64,000 nt of DNA from Streptomyces macrolidinus (GTDB lineage: Bacteria; Actinomycetota; Actinomycetes; Streptomycetales; Streptomycetaceae), in contig NZ_JAMWMR010000012.1 of assembly GCF_023887685.1 (NCBI RefSeq), forward strand, positions 1 to 64,000. Direction: 5' to 3'. A program made the translations under genes and the position numbers. Of this stretch, positions 18,438 to 26,407 are shown piece after piece. Numbering within the stretch: position 1 is the stretch's first letter; each line of letters starts with the position of its first letter. The notes beneath the pieces are model-generated. The model did not search any database, was not told the origin of the DNA, and saw only the letters and a list, made by a program, of their open reading frames with translations.

Positions 18438-19742
18438 TCATTCGGTGGGGAGGGCCTGCATGGCCTTGATGAACCCGCCCGCATCCGTCTGGCCGTTGAA
18501 GAACTGCTGCACGGCCTGGTAGATGGGCGTCATGGCGGCGGGCGGGTAGGCCTGGTCCCAGGAGAGCTGGAACGAGGGGGCCTTCTTCACCAGGTCGTAC
18601 TGGAAGTGCGAGTAGGCGGGGTTGGTCGAACCGTCCAGGAACTTCTCGGTGTTGGTGGTGGTCGGCAGGTTGCCGAGGCCCAACTGCGCCTTGACGAACT
18701 CGTCGGAGTACATGAGCTTCAGGAACTTGGCGACGGCCTCGGGGTGCTTCGTCTTCTTCAGCACCGAGTAGTAGTTGTTGGTGTTGCCGACGATGTCGGT
18801 CGGGTCACCCTTGCCGCCCTGGACGGACGGGAAGGCGGTGTAGCCGAGGCCCTTGGCCGCGAAGTCCTTGTCACCGTCCTGCTGTTGGGAGTAGTACCAC
18901 GACCCCATCAGCTCGAACCCGGCCTTGCCGCGGGCCACCAGCGCGGGAGAGGCGCCGTTCGTGTACTTCACGGAGTCGAAGTTGGAGCCGAAGGCGCCCG
19001 CGTCGACGAGCTGCTTGATCATGCCGAGCGCCTTCTTGCTCTCCGGGCTCTCCCAGGCGCTCTTGTCACCGCCGAGGGCCTTCTGGAACAGCTCGGGGCC
19101 CGCGACCCGGTCGTAGAGGTACTCGAACCACATCAGCGTCGGCCACTGGTCGCCGGCGCCGAGGGCGATCGGGGTGACCCCCTTGGCCTTCAACTTCTTG
19201 ACCGCGTCGAGCAGTTCGTCCCAGGTCCGGGGCGGCTGCACCCCCGCGTCGTCGAGCACCTTCTTGTTGTGGAACAGCATGACCGGCTGGGTGCCGCGCA
19301 TCGGGATGCCGTACGGCTTGCCGTCGACGGTCGCGTTGTTGAACACCGACGGCAGGAAGTTGGACTTCAGGCCCGGGTCGTCCTTGATGAAGTCGTCCAG
19401 CGGCATCAGCAGGTCGGCCTTGACGAACGGCTTGATGCTGCCGCCACCCCAGTTGAAGAAGACGTCCGGGGCCTGCGGCGTGCTGATGATCGTCTGGAGC
19501 TTCTGCTGGTAGTCGGCGCCGGGGATGGTGTCGAGGACCGCCTTGACGTCCGACGTCTTGTTGAAGGTCTCGACGATCTGCTTCTCGACCTTGTTGTTGG
19601 TGTCCCCGTAGACGAGCACATGGATCTTCCCGTCGTTCGAGGACCCGCCGCCGCTTCCGCCCCCGCAGGCCGAAAGGCTCAGCGTCAGGCCGAGCGTCAC
19701 GCCACCGGCGAGCAGACGGGGCAACCGCGCGCGTATCTTCAT
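18438..19742 (-). CDS. bxlE: sugar-binding lipoprotein of the ABC importer
   Basis: This 434-aa extracellular solute-binding protein (CUT1, family 1) carries a lipoprotein signal: basic start KIRARLPRLL, hydrophobic core and lipobox LSAC. The mature part begins in a Gly/Ser linker. Family patterns include IHVLVYGDTNNKVEKQIVETFNK near the start and GKAGFELMGSWYY late. I chose ATG 19742 with AAAGG before it. A LacI-type palindrome, TCGAAA-T-TTTCGA, lies only 11 bases before the start codon, so expression is likely blocked without sugar. The ligand is inferred as a xylo- or other beta-oligosaccharide from the downstream GH3 gene. Confidence 0.86.
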   Translation of the reverse strand: MKIRARLPRLLAGGVTLGLTLSLSACGGGSGGGSSNDGKIHVLVYGDTNNKVEKQIVETFNKTSDVKAVLDTIPGADYQQKLQTIISTPQAPDVFFNWGGGSIKPFVKADLLMPLDDFIKDDPGLKSNFLPSVFNNATVDGKPYGIPMRGTQPVMLFHNKKVLDDAGVQPPRTWDELLDAVKKLKAKGVTPIALGAGDQWPTLMWFEYLYDRVAGPELFQKALGGDKSAWESPESKKALGMIKQLVDAGAFGSNFDSVKYTNGASPALVARGKAGFELMGSWYYSQQQDGDKDFAAKGLGYTAFPSVQGGKGDPTDIVGNTNNYYSVLKKTKHPEAVAKFLKLMYSDEFVKAQLGLGNLPTTTNTEKFLDGSTNPAYSHFQYDLVKKAPSFQLSWDQAYPPAAMTPIYQAVQQFFNGQTDAGGFIKAMQALPTE

Positions 19743-19752
19743 CGCATACCTT

Positions 19753-19765
19753 TCGAAATTTTCGA
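19753..19765. promoter_or_regulatory. LacI-family operator, site 1
   Basis: TCGAAA-T-TTTCGA is a perfect 13-bp palindrome between the divergent binding-protein and regulator genes. Another half-site, CGAAAG, follows at about 19775. The centre lies about 17 bases upstream of the bxlE start codon. Confidence 0.8.
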
Positions 19766-19880
19766 CACCACTGCCGAAAGTCGCTGCTGTCGGACAGTAG
19801 GGGCGGCACTCCACGGGGTCAACGGGCGTGCAGACGCGCGACCAAACCGTTACCGGCGGCTCGTGACCTATCCTTCGGAC

Positions 19881-20912
19881 ATGCGTGGAAACGACGAAGT
19901 CGAGGGCCGGGTGACCCTGGCCGCCATAGCCGAGCAGGCCGGCGTGTCCCTGTCGACGGTTTCGAAAGTCCTCAACGGACGCTCCGATGTCTCCGAGGCG
20001 ACCCGCGGCAGAGTCGAAGAACTCCTCGACACCCACGGTTATCGCCGCCGGGCCCAGGGAGCACCCCAGTCCCCGCTCATCGAGCTGGTCTTCCACGAAC
20101 TGGACAGCATCTGGGCGATGGAACTCATCCGCGGTGTGGAGAACGTCGCGAAGGAGAACAGGGCGAGCGTGGTCCTCACCGAGAGCGGCACCCGGCACGC
20201 TCCCGCGCCCGACTGGATCGAGGGGGTGCTGCGACGCCGCCCGCTGGGCGTGGTCCTGGTCTTCTCCGCTCTGCCGGACAAGGTGAAGAAGCAACTGCGG
20301 TCACGGGCCATCCCGTTCGTCATCGTCGACCCGGCCGGTGACCCGGATCCGGACGTGCCCTCCGTGGGCTCCGCGAACTGGGCCGGTGGCCTCGCGGCCA
20401 CGCGCCATCTCACCGACCACCACCACGAGCGCATCGCCATCATCACGGGCCCGGAGGACATGATGTGCTCGCTCGCCCGCCTCGACGGCTACCGCTCGGC
20501 GCTGGCGATGGCCGGTCTGGAGGTCGACCCGGACCTTGTGCGCTTCGGCGACTTCCATGTGCAGGGCGGCTTCACCCATGCCATGGAGCTGCTGGAGCGC
20601 CCGGACCGGCCGACCGCCGTCTTCGCCGGAAGCGACCTCCAGGCGCTCGGCGTGCTGGAGGCGGCGCGGGTGAAGGGCCTGAGCGTGCCGGAGGACCTGT
20701 CGGTCATCGGGTACGACGACGTCCCGCTCGCCCAGTGGTCGAGCCCCGGACTGACCACGGTCCACCAGCCGCTGCGCCAGATGGCCGAGGAGGCGGCCCG
20801 CATGCTGCTGCGCCCCCACGACCCCGGCAGGACGGCCCTGCGGATCGAACTCGCGACGCATCTGGTGGTACGGCAGAGCACCGCACCACCGAAGAGCGCA
20901 GCAACGAGCTGA
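19881..20912 (+). CDS. bxlR: LacI family repressor of the bxl operon
   Basis: This 343-aa regulator has an N-terminal LacI helix-turn-helix, VTLAAIAEQAGVSLSTVSKVLNGRSDVS, a hinge with RRRA, and a periplasmic-binding-protein-like effector domain (ending in VIGYDDVPLAQWSSPGLTTVHQP). ATG 19881 has no clear ribosome binding site, so the message may be leaderless. It is divergent from bxlE. The palindrome TCGAAA-N-TTTCGA in the intergenic region, and again beyond this gene at 20957, is the expected target. The effector should be a product or substrate of the importer. Confidence 0.85.
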   Translation: MRGNDEVEGRVTLAAIAEQAGVSLSTVSKVLNGRSDVSEATRGRVEELLDTHGYRRRAQGAPQSPLIELVFHELDSIWAMELIRGVENVAKENRASVVLTESGTRHAPAPDWIEGVLRRRPLGVVLVFSALPDKVKKQLRSRAIPFVIVDPAGDPDPDVPSVGSANWAGGLAATRHLTDHHHERIAIITGPEDMMCSLARLDGYRSALAMAGLEVDPDLVRFGDFHVQGGFTHAMELLERPDRPTAVFAGSDLQALGVLEAARVKGLSVPEDLSVIGYDDVPLAQWSSPGLTTVHQPLRQMAEEAARMLLRPHDPGRTALRIELATHLVVRQSTAPPKSAATS

Positions 20913-20956
20913 CGCGCCGTCAGGAGACCCTGCTCACAAGCCCGTTGGCGACCTTC

Positions 20957-20969
20957 TCGAAACTTTCGA
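20957..20969. promoter_or_regulatory. LacI-family operator, site 2 (orphan)
   Basis: TCGAAA-C-TTTCGA has the same perfect arms as site 1, 1.2 kb away. It sits between the convergent ends of bxlR and the flavoprotein gene and is not near a recognisable promoter. Confidence 0.6.
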
Positions 20970-21031
20970 CAGGGTAGCCCGACGCACGGTCGCTTTCTCG
21001 TTGCCGCAGCTCGGCCGGTGACAGCGGCGGT

Positions 21032-21565
21032 TCAGGTGCCTGATGTGACCAGGTCCAGGGCGCGCACCCAGTCGAACTCCGGGCGGGTGCCCGGCTCGCC
21101 CGCCTCTCCGGAGTGCGGGTCGCCGAACCGGACGCCCATGCCGCTGAGCCGTTCGACACTCGCCCGGTAGGCGGGGTGGGCGGTCAGCGCCTCGCTCACG
21201 CAGGGCAGGACGGCGATCGGGACACCGAGCCCGTACGCCTCGCACAGGGTGCCCAGCGCGAGGGTGTCGGCGATGCCCGCGGCCCACTTGTTGACGGTGT
21301 TGAAGGTGGCCGGGGCCACGATGACCGCGTCGGGGTCGGGGAACGGTCGCGGGTCGCCCGGAGCGCGCCAGGCGGACCGGATCGGATGGCCTGTGCGCTC
21401 CTCGACCTCGTCGGTGTCGAAGAAGCGGAGGGCGAGCGGGGTGGCGATGACGCCGACCTCCCAGTTCCGCTCCAGCGCGGCGTCGATCAGCTCGCCGACG
21501 TCCCGCGCGACGCCCGCGGCACAGACGACGACGTACAGGAAGGGTTTCGTGGCGTGTTCGGTCAC
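21032..21565 (-). CDS. flavoprotein of the HFCD (CoaC-like) family
   Basis: This 177-aa protein has the homo-oligomeric flavin-containing cysteine decarboxylase fold: the start FLYVVVCAAGVARDVGELIDAAL and the conserved APATFNTVNKWAAGIADTLALG segment that contacts FMN and the substrate. It is a stand-alone domain like EpiD or MrsD rather than a bifunctional CoaBC, and members of this type in actinobacteria have no assigned substrate. No peptide precursor is visible nearby. A large hairpin separates it from the ferredoxin-P450 pair upstream, so it is probably transcribed on its own. Confidence 0.82.
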   Translation of the reverse strand: MTEHATKPFLYVVVCAAGVARDVGELIDAALERNWEVGVIATPLALRFFDTDEVEERTGHPIRSAWRAPGDPRPFPDPDAVIVAPATFNTVNKWAAGIADTLALGTLCEAYGLGVPIAVLPCVSEALTAHPAYRASVERLSGMGVRFGDPHSGEAGEPGTRPEFDWVRALDLVTSGT

Positions 21566-21617
21566 GAGCGCACCCTACTGAACGATCCCTGAAGCGGCCC
21601 CGCGCCCGGAACACAGA

Positions 21618-21656
21618 GCCCGGCGGCGGGCTGGCCGGACCAGCTCGCCGCCGGGC
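21618..21656 (-). terminator. terminator after the P450-ferredoxin operon
   Basis: A long hairpin is formed by GCCCGGCGGCG and its complement (11 bp), one G-T pair and a 5-bp inner stem (GCTGG/CCAGC) around the loop CCGGA. It starts about 25 bases after the ferredoxin stop codon. Confidence 0.85.
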
Positions 21657-21680
21657 ATCCGTCCCGTCGCCGGGTCTCCG

Positions 21681-21893
21681 TCATCCTCCTTGTTCGGAGA
21701 GCGAGATGGCGCTGACCGGGCAGGCGCGCACGGCCTCCCGCAGCAACGGGTCACCGCCGCCGTTCTCCTTGCCGGGCAGCACTTCGCTGTAGCCGTCGTC
21801 GTCCTGGGTGAAGACGCCCGGCGCGGTGAGGGCGCACTGGCCCGCTCCGACGCATACGTCCTTGTCGATGGTGATGGTGATGTCGCGAGTCAT
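21681..21893 (-). CDS. 3Fe-4S ferredoxin, P450 partner
   Basis: This 70-aa ferredoxin shows the three-cysteine pattern of the single-cluster type: Cys in KDVCVGAGQC (two cysteines spaced by five residues) and Cys-Pro in VRACPVSAISL. The position that would hold a fourth cluster cysteine is Ala, which gives a [3Fe-4S] centre. Such proteins deliver electrons to actinobacterial P450s. It begins 12 bases after the P450 stop codon, in the same operon, like SoyB behind SoyC. Confidence 0.92.
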   Translation of the reverse strand: MTRDITITIDKDVCVGAGQCALTAPGVFTQDDDGYSEVLPGKENGGGDPLLREAVRACPVSAISLSEQGG

Positions 21894-21905
21894 GGTCGCA
21901 GCCTC

Positions 21906-23120
21906 TTACCAGGTCACGGGGAGTTCCAGCATCCCCTGGATCGTGTCGCCCGGTTTGAAGGGGATCTCGTCCGCCGGGGCGGCCAGCCGCAGGCCCGGCA
22001 GCCGTGCGAAGAGGGAGCGCAGCGCGATCTCCAGCTCGGTCCGTGCCAGGTTCTGGCCGAGGCACTGGTGGACGCCGAACCCGAAGGCGACGTGGTGGCG
22101 GGCCGAACGGTGCCAGTCCAGGGTGTCCGGCTCGGGGAAGACGGCGGTGTCGCGGTTGATGACGGACGTGGAGAACAGGACGCCCTCCCCGGCCCGGATC
22201 GTCGTCCCCGCGATCTCGATGTCCTCGGTGGCGACCCGCACCAGCCCGTCGGCGATCGACAGGAAGCGCAGCAGCTCCTCGACCGCGGCGGACATCAGGC
22301 TCGGGTCGGTACGCAGTTCGGCGAGCTGCTCGGGGTGCCTGAGCAGGGTGAAGGTGCCCAGCGAGATCATGTTGGCCGTCGTCTCGTGCCCGGCGACCAG
22401 CAGGATCACGGCGAGGGAGATCAGCTCGTCCCGGTCCAGCGCCCCGTCGTGCAACTGCTCCTGGATCAGCTCGTCGAGCAGGCCCTCCCCCGGCTCCGCG
22501 CGCTTGCGGTCGATCAGGTCGCCGAAGTAGGCCTCCAGGCGGTCGCGGGCGTCCTGGGTGTCGGCCGCGGTCGGGCCGCGCAGCAGCCGACGGGACTGTT
22601 CCTCGAAGAACTCGTGGTCGGCGTAGGGCACGCCGAGCAGCGAGCAGATCACCATCGACGGCACGGGCAGCGCGAAGGCGCCGACCAGTTCTGCGGGCGG
22701 GCCCGCGGCCTCCATGGCGTCGAGGAGCCGGTCGACGGTCTCCTGGATCTGCGGGCGCAGCGCGGTGGCGCGCTTGAGGGTGAAGCTCGGGACCAGCATG
22801 CGGCGTTCGCTGTGGTGCTCGGGGTCGTCCCGGCCGACGAGGGCGATCCTGCGGTCGCGCTCGCGGATGGCGGCGAAGCGCTCGGTGATCATCGGGAAGT
22901 GGGGGTGGGTCCGGTCGGAGGACAGGCGCGGGTCGGCCAGCAGCGCGCGGGCCTCGGTGAGCCCGGTGACCACCCAGACGTCGCGTCCGTCGTACAGGGT
23001 GACCCGGGTCAGGGGCCGCCCCTCGCGCAGGGGGTCGTAGGCGGTGGGCGGGTGGTAGGGGCAGGTGCGGTCCTGGGGGAACGCGACGGGTTCTGACACG
23101 GTGGGGGCGGGTTTCGTCAT
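21906..23120 (-). CDS. cytochrome P450, CYP105-like
   Basis: This 404-aa monooxygenase has the I-helix oxygen-activation motif LLVAGHETTANM, the K-helix ELLR (ExxR) and the heme loop FGFGVHQCLGQNLAR with Cys353 as the heme ligand. Start, length and the partner ferredoxin gene resemble CYP105D proteins, broad-substrate enzymes that oxidise xenobiotics and some macrolides. I chose ATG 23120, preceded by GAGGT, which gives the usual PVAFPQDRTCPYHPP entry of the family. No biosynthetic cluster is nearby, so a catabolic or detoxifying role is more likely than antibiotic tailoring. Confidence 0.92.
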   Translation of the reverse strand: MTKPAPTVSEPVAFPQDRTCPYHPPTAYDPLREGRPLTRVTLYDGRDVWVVTGLTEARALLADPRLSSDRTHPHFPMITERFAAIRERDRRIALVGRDDPEHHSERRMLVPSFTLKRATALRPQIQETVDRLLDAMEAAGPPAELVGAFALPVPSMVICSLLGVPYADHEFFEEQSRRLLRGPTAADTQDARDRLEAYFGDLIDRKRAEPGEGLLDELIQEQLHDGALDRDELISLAVILLVAGHETTANMISLGTFTLLRHPEQLAELRTDPSLMSAAVEELLRFLSIADGLVRVATEDIEIAGTTIRAGEGVLFSTSVINRDTAVFPEPDTLDWHRSARHHVAFGFGVHQCLGQNLARTELEIALRSLFARLPGLRLAAPADEIPFKPGDTIQGMLELPVTW

Positions 23121-23599
23121 GGATGACCTCGCTCGCGAAGATTCGCTCTTGCCGATCACCATTAGATGCCTGAGGCACCTACAGGGCCACCCGACGTCCA
23201 GCCGGATCCACCGGATGCCGTCTATGGCCGAAACATCTTGTCGGCAGAGGGGTTCATGCCGACAGCACATGCCCGGGACGCGTCACGCGCACCCGGCCCG
23301 ACCATGGTAATTCGCTTGCCCGCGCAGGCGCCTCTCGCGCGGACACCACCCGGGATGCCACCCGGCCCGGGTGGCGGGAAACGGTGCACGGGCGCGGAGG
23401 GCACTTGGCCGGTCCCGGCCCGGCGCGCGAGGCGGCGCGCACGGACGGCGCGCGCGGACGGCGCGCGCCGGGTGCGGGGTGGGATGAATCGCGGGGCGGC
23501 TGGTGTTGAATCCTGGAACGTGTGGTCCCGCACCCGGAGTTACGGGGCCGTGGCGGGACGGACGAGACAACAGCCGTACACGACGATGGGACGGATGCC
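23121..23599. other. 479-bp intergenic region, no gene seen
   Basis: This gap lies between the divergent P450 and F420-type oxidoreductase genes. Open frames run through it on both strands but lack ribosome binding sites and plausible composition. It should hold both promoters; I could not pick clear -35/-10 pairs. There is a short CG-rich stretch of repeated GGCGCGCGC near 23425-23470. Confidence 0.5.
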
Positions 23600-24046
23600 A
23601 TGCCTCTTGAGGGTGAGTACGAACCCAGTCCGGAACAGTGGGTACGCGACCAGGTCGAGCTGTACGAGAGCTCCGGCGGCACCAAGGGGACGACGCTCCG
23701 GGACACGGGGCTCCCGGTGATCATCCTGACCACCCTGGGCGCGAAGAGCGGCAAGATCCGCAAGACGCCGCTGATGCGGGTCGAGCACGAGGGCAGCTAC
23801 GCCGTGGTGGCCTCGCAGGGCGGCGCGCCCAAGCACCCCGTCTGGTACTACAACATCACCAAGCACCCCACCGTGGAGCTGCAGGACGGACCCGCGCCCC
23901 GGGAGATGACTGCCCGCGAGGTCACGGGCGAGGAGAAGGCGGTGTGGTGGGAGCGGGCGGTGGCCGCCTATCCGCCGTACGCCGACTACCAGAAGAAGAC
24001 CGACCGTGAGATCCCCGTCTTCGTCCTGGAGCCGACCGGCAGCTAG
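23600..24046 (+). CDS. nitroreductase-family F420-dependent oxidoreductase (DDN type)
   Basis: This 148-aa split-barrel protein fits the deazaflavin-dependent nitroreductase family. Typical patterns are [31 protein letters not shown] and [23 protein letters not shown]. Members use reduced F420 to reduce quinones or xenobiotics. The ATG at 23600 gives the normal family start [22 protein letters not shown]. It stands alone. The physiological substrate is unknown. Confidence 0.9.
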   Translation: MPLEGEYEPSPEQWVRDQVELYESSGGTKGTTLRDTGLPVIILTTLGAKSGKIRKTPLMRVEHEGSYAVVASQGGAPKHPVWYYNITKHPTVELQDGPAPREMTAREVTGEEKAVWWERAVAAYPPYADYQKKTDREIPVFVLEPTGS

Positions 24047-24064
24047 CGCCCGGCAGGCAGGTGT

Positions 24065-24301
24065 CTAGTGCGGCTCCCAGGTCAGGCTGTCGCCGCCCAC
24101 CCAGCGGACCACGTCGGGGTCGTCGGCGTCATGGATCGTGATGCCGCATTCGGCCGCGACCTCCAGGACCTCGGCCAGTGACCGCGCCTTGGCGACCATC
24201 TCGCCGTCGATCTCGACGATCCGGAAGGGCGGCTTGGCGGGCTGTACCCCCAGCACCATGACCCGGGGGTGAGAGATGTGGGGGCTCGCGCTTTCGGTCA
24301 T
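24065..24301 (-). CDS. conserved small hypothetical protein, 78 aa
   Basis: I recognise this only as a small conserved-type Streptomyces protein. It reads as one compact alpha/beta unit: a beta strand VMVLGVQPAKPPFRIVEIDG, a helix AKARSLAEVLEVAAECGI and a C-terminal DPDVVRWVGGDSLTW. No cysteine, signal or membrane segment is present. It converges with the F420-type oxidoreductase gene with an 18-base gap. Confidence 0.65.
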   Translation of the reverse strand: MTESASPHISHPRVMVLGVQPAKPPFRIVEIDGEMVAKARSLAEVLEVAAECGITIHDADDPDVVRWVGGDSLTWEPH

Positions 24302-24518
24302 GTCTCGAGCGTATTGCGCTTCGGGGTGACGCAGCGGCCGGACGGAGCGTTCGGGCGGGCCGGTCCGGCCGCGGGGAAGGGCGCGGAACCCCGCCCGCCC
24401 GGTTCGCCCGGCCGGGTGACAGCGCCCGAGAGAGACTCCCTGGAGGACACCGGTCCGCTGCCGCCGACAGTGGACCTGCTGCGGAGGGTGGGCACGCCTG
24501 CGGCCGGTCCCCGTCGTC

Positions 24519-25352
24519 TCACGCCTCGGCCATGAACTTCCGCAGATCGGCGTTGAGTTGCTTGGCGTGGGTGGCGAAGAGGCCGTGGCCGGCGTTCTCG
24601 TACACCTTGAGCACGCTGTTCGGCAGGAGCGCGGCGCTGCGGCTGCCGGTCAGTTCGAAGGGCGCGGAGGTGTCATGGGTGCCGTGGACGACGAGGACGG
24701 GCAGGTCGATCGCGGTGAGTTCCTCGCTGACGTCGAGGGCGGCGATGACCTGGCCGAGCGCGGTGCCGGCGCGGGCCGTGGAGGCGTGGCAGAGCCGGAC
24801 CATGTACTGCACATAGGCGTCCGAGAGCTCGTTGCCGGGCCGGTCCAGGGCGAAGAAGTCACGGGCGCCGTCGGCGAAGAAGGCCGCGCGGTCGTGCTGG
24901 AAGGCGGCGTTGCCCGCCTGGGCGGCCTCCGGGGCCCACCCGTCCGGGTTCCGCTCCGAGCGCACGACACCGGGCACCATGCCGCCGACCAGGACGACGC
25001 GGGCCACTCGCGCGGAGCCGTGCCGGGTCAGGCACCGCACGGTCTCGGCTGTGCCGACCGAGTGCGCGACGAAGGTGAGGTCCCGCAGGTCCAGGTGCTC
25101 GATCAGGCCCTGCACGTCGTCGGCGAGCGTGTCCAGGTCGAAGCCGCCCCACACGTCGTCGGAGCGCCCGTGGCCGCGCCGGTCGAGCCCGACGCAGCGG
25201 TATCCCTCGGCAGCGAGGGGCAGCGTCTGGTACTCCCACATCTCGGTGGAGAAGTACGCGCTGTTCACGAAGACCATCACGGGACCGTCGGCCGGACCGT
25301 AGTCGACGAAGTGGAGGCGGGTGCCATCGGTCGGGCTCTCGAAGTACGGCAT
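24519..25352 (-). CDS. alpha/beta hydrolase (non-heme haloperoxidase/esterase-like)
   Basis: This 277-aa hydrolase has the nucleophile elbow FVAHSVGTAE (Ser of AHSVG), the acid region VLVVHGTHDTSAPFE and the catalytic His in ENAGHGLFATH. The oxyanion-loop region MVFVNSAYFSTEMWEYQ and DRRGHGRSD resemble the cofactor-free chloroperoxidase or aryl-esterase group. It should be a cytoplasmic esterase of unknown substrate. I chose ATG 25352 with AGAGGA upstream, because the family starts at this PYFESPTDGTRLHF segment. The formate dehydrogenase operon ends about 80 bases upstream on the same strand, so read-through is possible. Confidence 0.87.
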   Translation of the reverse strand: MPYFESPTDGTRLHFVDYGPADGPVMVFVNSAYFSTEMWEYQTLPLAAEGYRCVGLDRRGHGRSDDVWGGFDLDTLADDVQGLIEHLDLRDLTFVAHSVGTAETVRCLTRHGSARVARVVLVGGMVPGVVRSERNPDGWAPEAAQAGNAAFQHDRAAFFADGARDFFALDRPGNELSDAYVQYMVRLCHASTARAGTALGQVIAALDVSEELTAIDLPVLVVHGTHDTSAPFELTGSRSAALLPNSVLKVYENAGHGLFATHAKQLNADLRKFMAEA

Positions 25353-25435
25353 GGGAAGGTCCTCTCGCCATCGGCTGCTGGGGATGTCTCCATCCTGTCG
25401 CGCGCCGGGACGGCGGTCGATTACCTCGGACGTCA

Positions 25436-26407
25436 TCACCCGCCGGGGCCGGTGTCCGCCCGCGCCTCGGCCCTCTCCCGCTGCGGCAGCACCGTGTACC
25501 GCGGGTCCTTCGCCGAGGCGATCCCGGCCGCGAAGACCCCGAAGCGTGTGCAGGCCGAACCGGCGAGCAGCGCCAGGCCGGAGGCGATCGCCGCGGGGCG
25601 GCGCCCGCCGAGGACCGCGGCGCCCACGGCGCCGGAGACGGTCAGGACCCGGGCCGTCCGCAGCAGGAAGCCCGCGCGTCCCTGCCGCCAGGTCTCGGCG
25701 ACCATGCCGAGACTCCGCTCGGCGGCCGTGGCGCTCGCCAGGTCGGCGAGCGCGGCCAGCCCGGCCGCGTACCGGGCGGGGCCGTTCTCCCGCGTCGGGC
25801 CGACGGCCAGGGCCATGCCCGCGGCGGCGGCCGTCGCGGATGCCGCGAAGAGATGGGGCAGTTCACGGTGGGCGCCGTGCCAGGCGGGCACGGCCGTGTC
25901 CGCGGCGAGGACGCCCGTGTACGAGGCGACGGCCGGGCCGAGCAGCGCCGCCGCTCCGGTGGCCAGGGCGCCCGTGCGCGGCAGCCGCCCGGTCACGGCG
26001 CTCGCCGCGGCCACGCCCGCCGCCGGGCCGTAGCCGGACAGCAGCCATGAGCCGACGCTCATCGGCGAGGTCGGCTTGAGGACCCTGAGCATGTTCGCGA
26101 AGCGGGACGGCCTGCCCAGGTCATGGATGAGCGCGGCGGCGGACAGTGAGACGGCGGCGAGGGAGGACACCTTCATCGCCGTCGCCGTGCGGGGGCGGCC
26201 GGTGAGATGGGCGCCCGCCGCGAGCGTCGAACCGGCTCCGGCGAGCCCGCCGAGGAAGAAGTACCCGGCGATGTCCACGGCTCCCCAGGACGGCGCCTTG
26301 ATGACGGGCCGCCCGTAGTAGGAGTCGAAGTCGGCGCGCGGGACCATGGGTTGGTCTCCCCGTCGTCTCCCGCCCTTCGGGGCCGGGCCGCTCTCGGTGC
26401 GGGTCAT
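25436..26407 (-). CDS. NrfD/PsrC-type membrane subunit of formate dehydrogenase
   Basis: This 323-aa protein is mostly hydrophobic, with about eight helices and few charges. The early segment FDSYYGRPVIKAPSWGAVDIAGYFFLGGLAGAGS is typical of NrfD/polysulphide-reductase membrane subunits, as is HDLGRPSRFANMLRVLKPTSPMSVGSW. Such subunits carry electrons to quinone without heme. The ATG overlaps the beta-subunit stop as ATGA, so the three genes form one operon. The subunit takes the place of the cytochrome b556 gamma subunit of enteric FDH-N/O. Confidence 0.87.
   Translation of the reverse strand: MTRTESGPAPKGGRRRGDQPMVPRADFDSYYGRPVIKAPSWGAVDIAGYFFLGGLAGAGSTLAAGAHLTGRPRTATAMKVSSLAAVSLSAAALIHDLGRPSRFANMLRVLKPTSPMSVGSWLLSGYGPAAGVAAASAVTGRLPRTGALATGAAALLGPAVASYTGVLAADTAVPAWHGAHRELPHLFAASATAAAAGMALAVGPTRENGPARYAAGLAALADLASATAAERSLGMVAETWRQGRAGFLLRTARVLTVSGAVGAAVLGGRRPAAIASGLALLAGSACTRFGVFAAGIASAKDPRYTVLPQRERAEARADTGPGG

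Noticed and set aside
21032..24046. Secondary metabolite cluster around the P450
   Set aside because: Only a P450, its ferredoxin, a flavoprotein and an F420-type oxidoreductase are present; there is no core biosynthetic enzyme.
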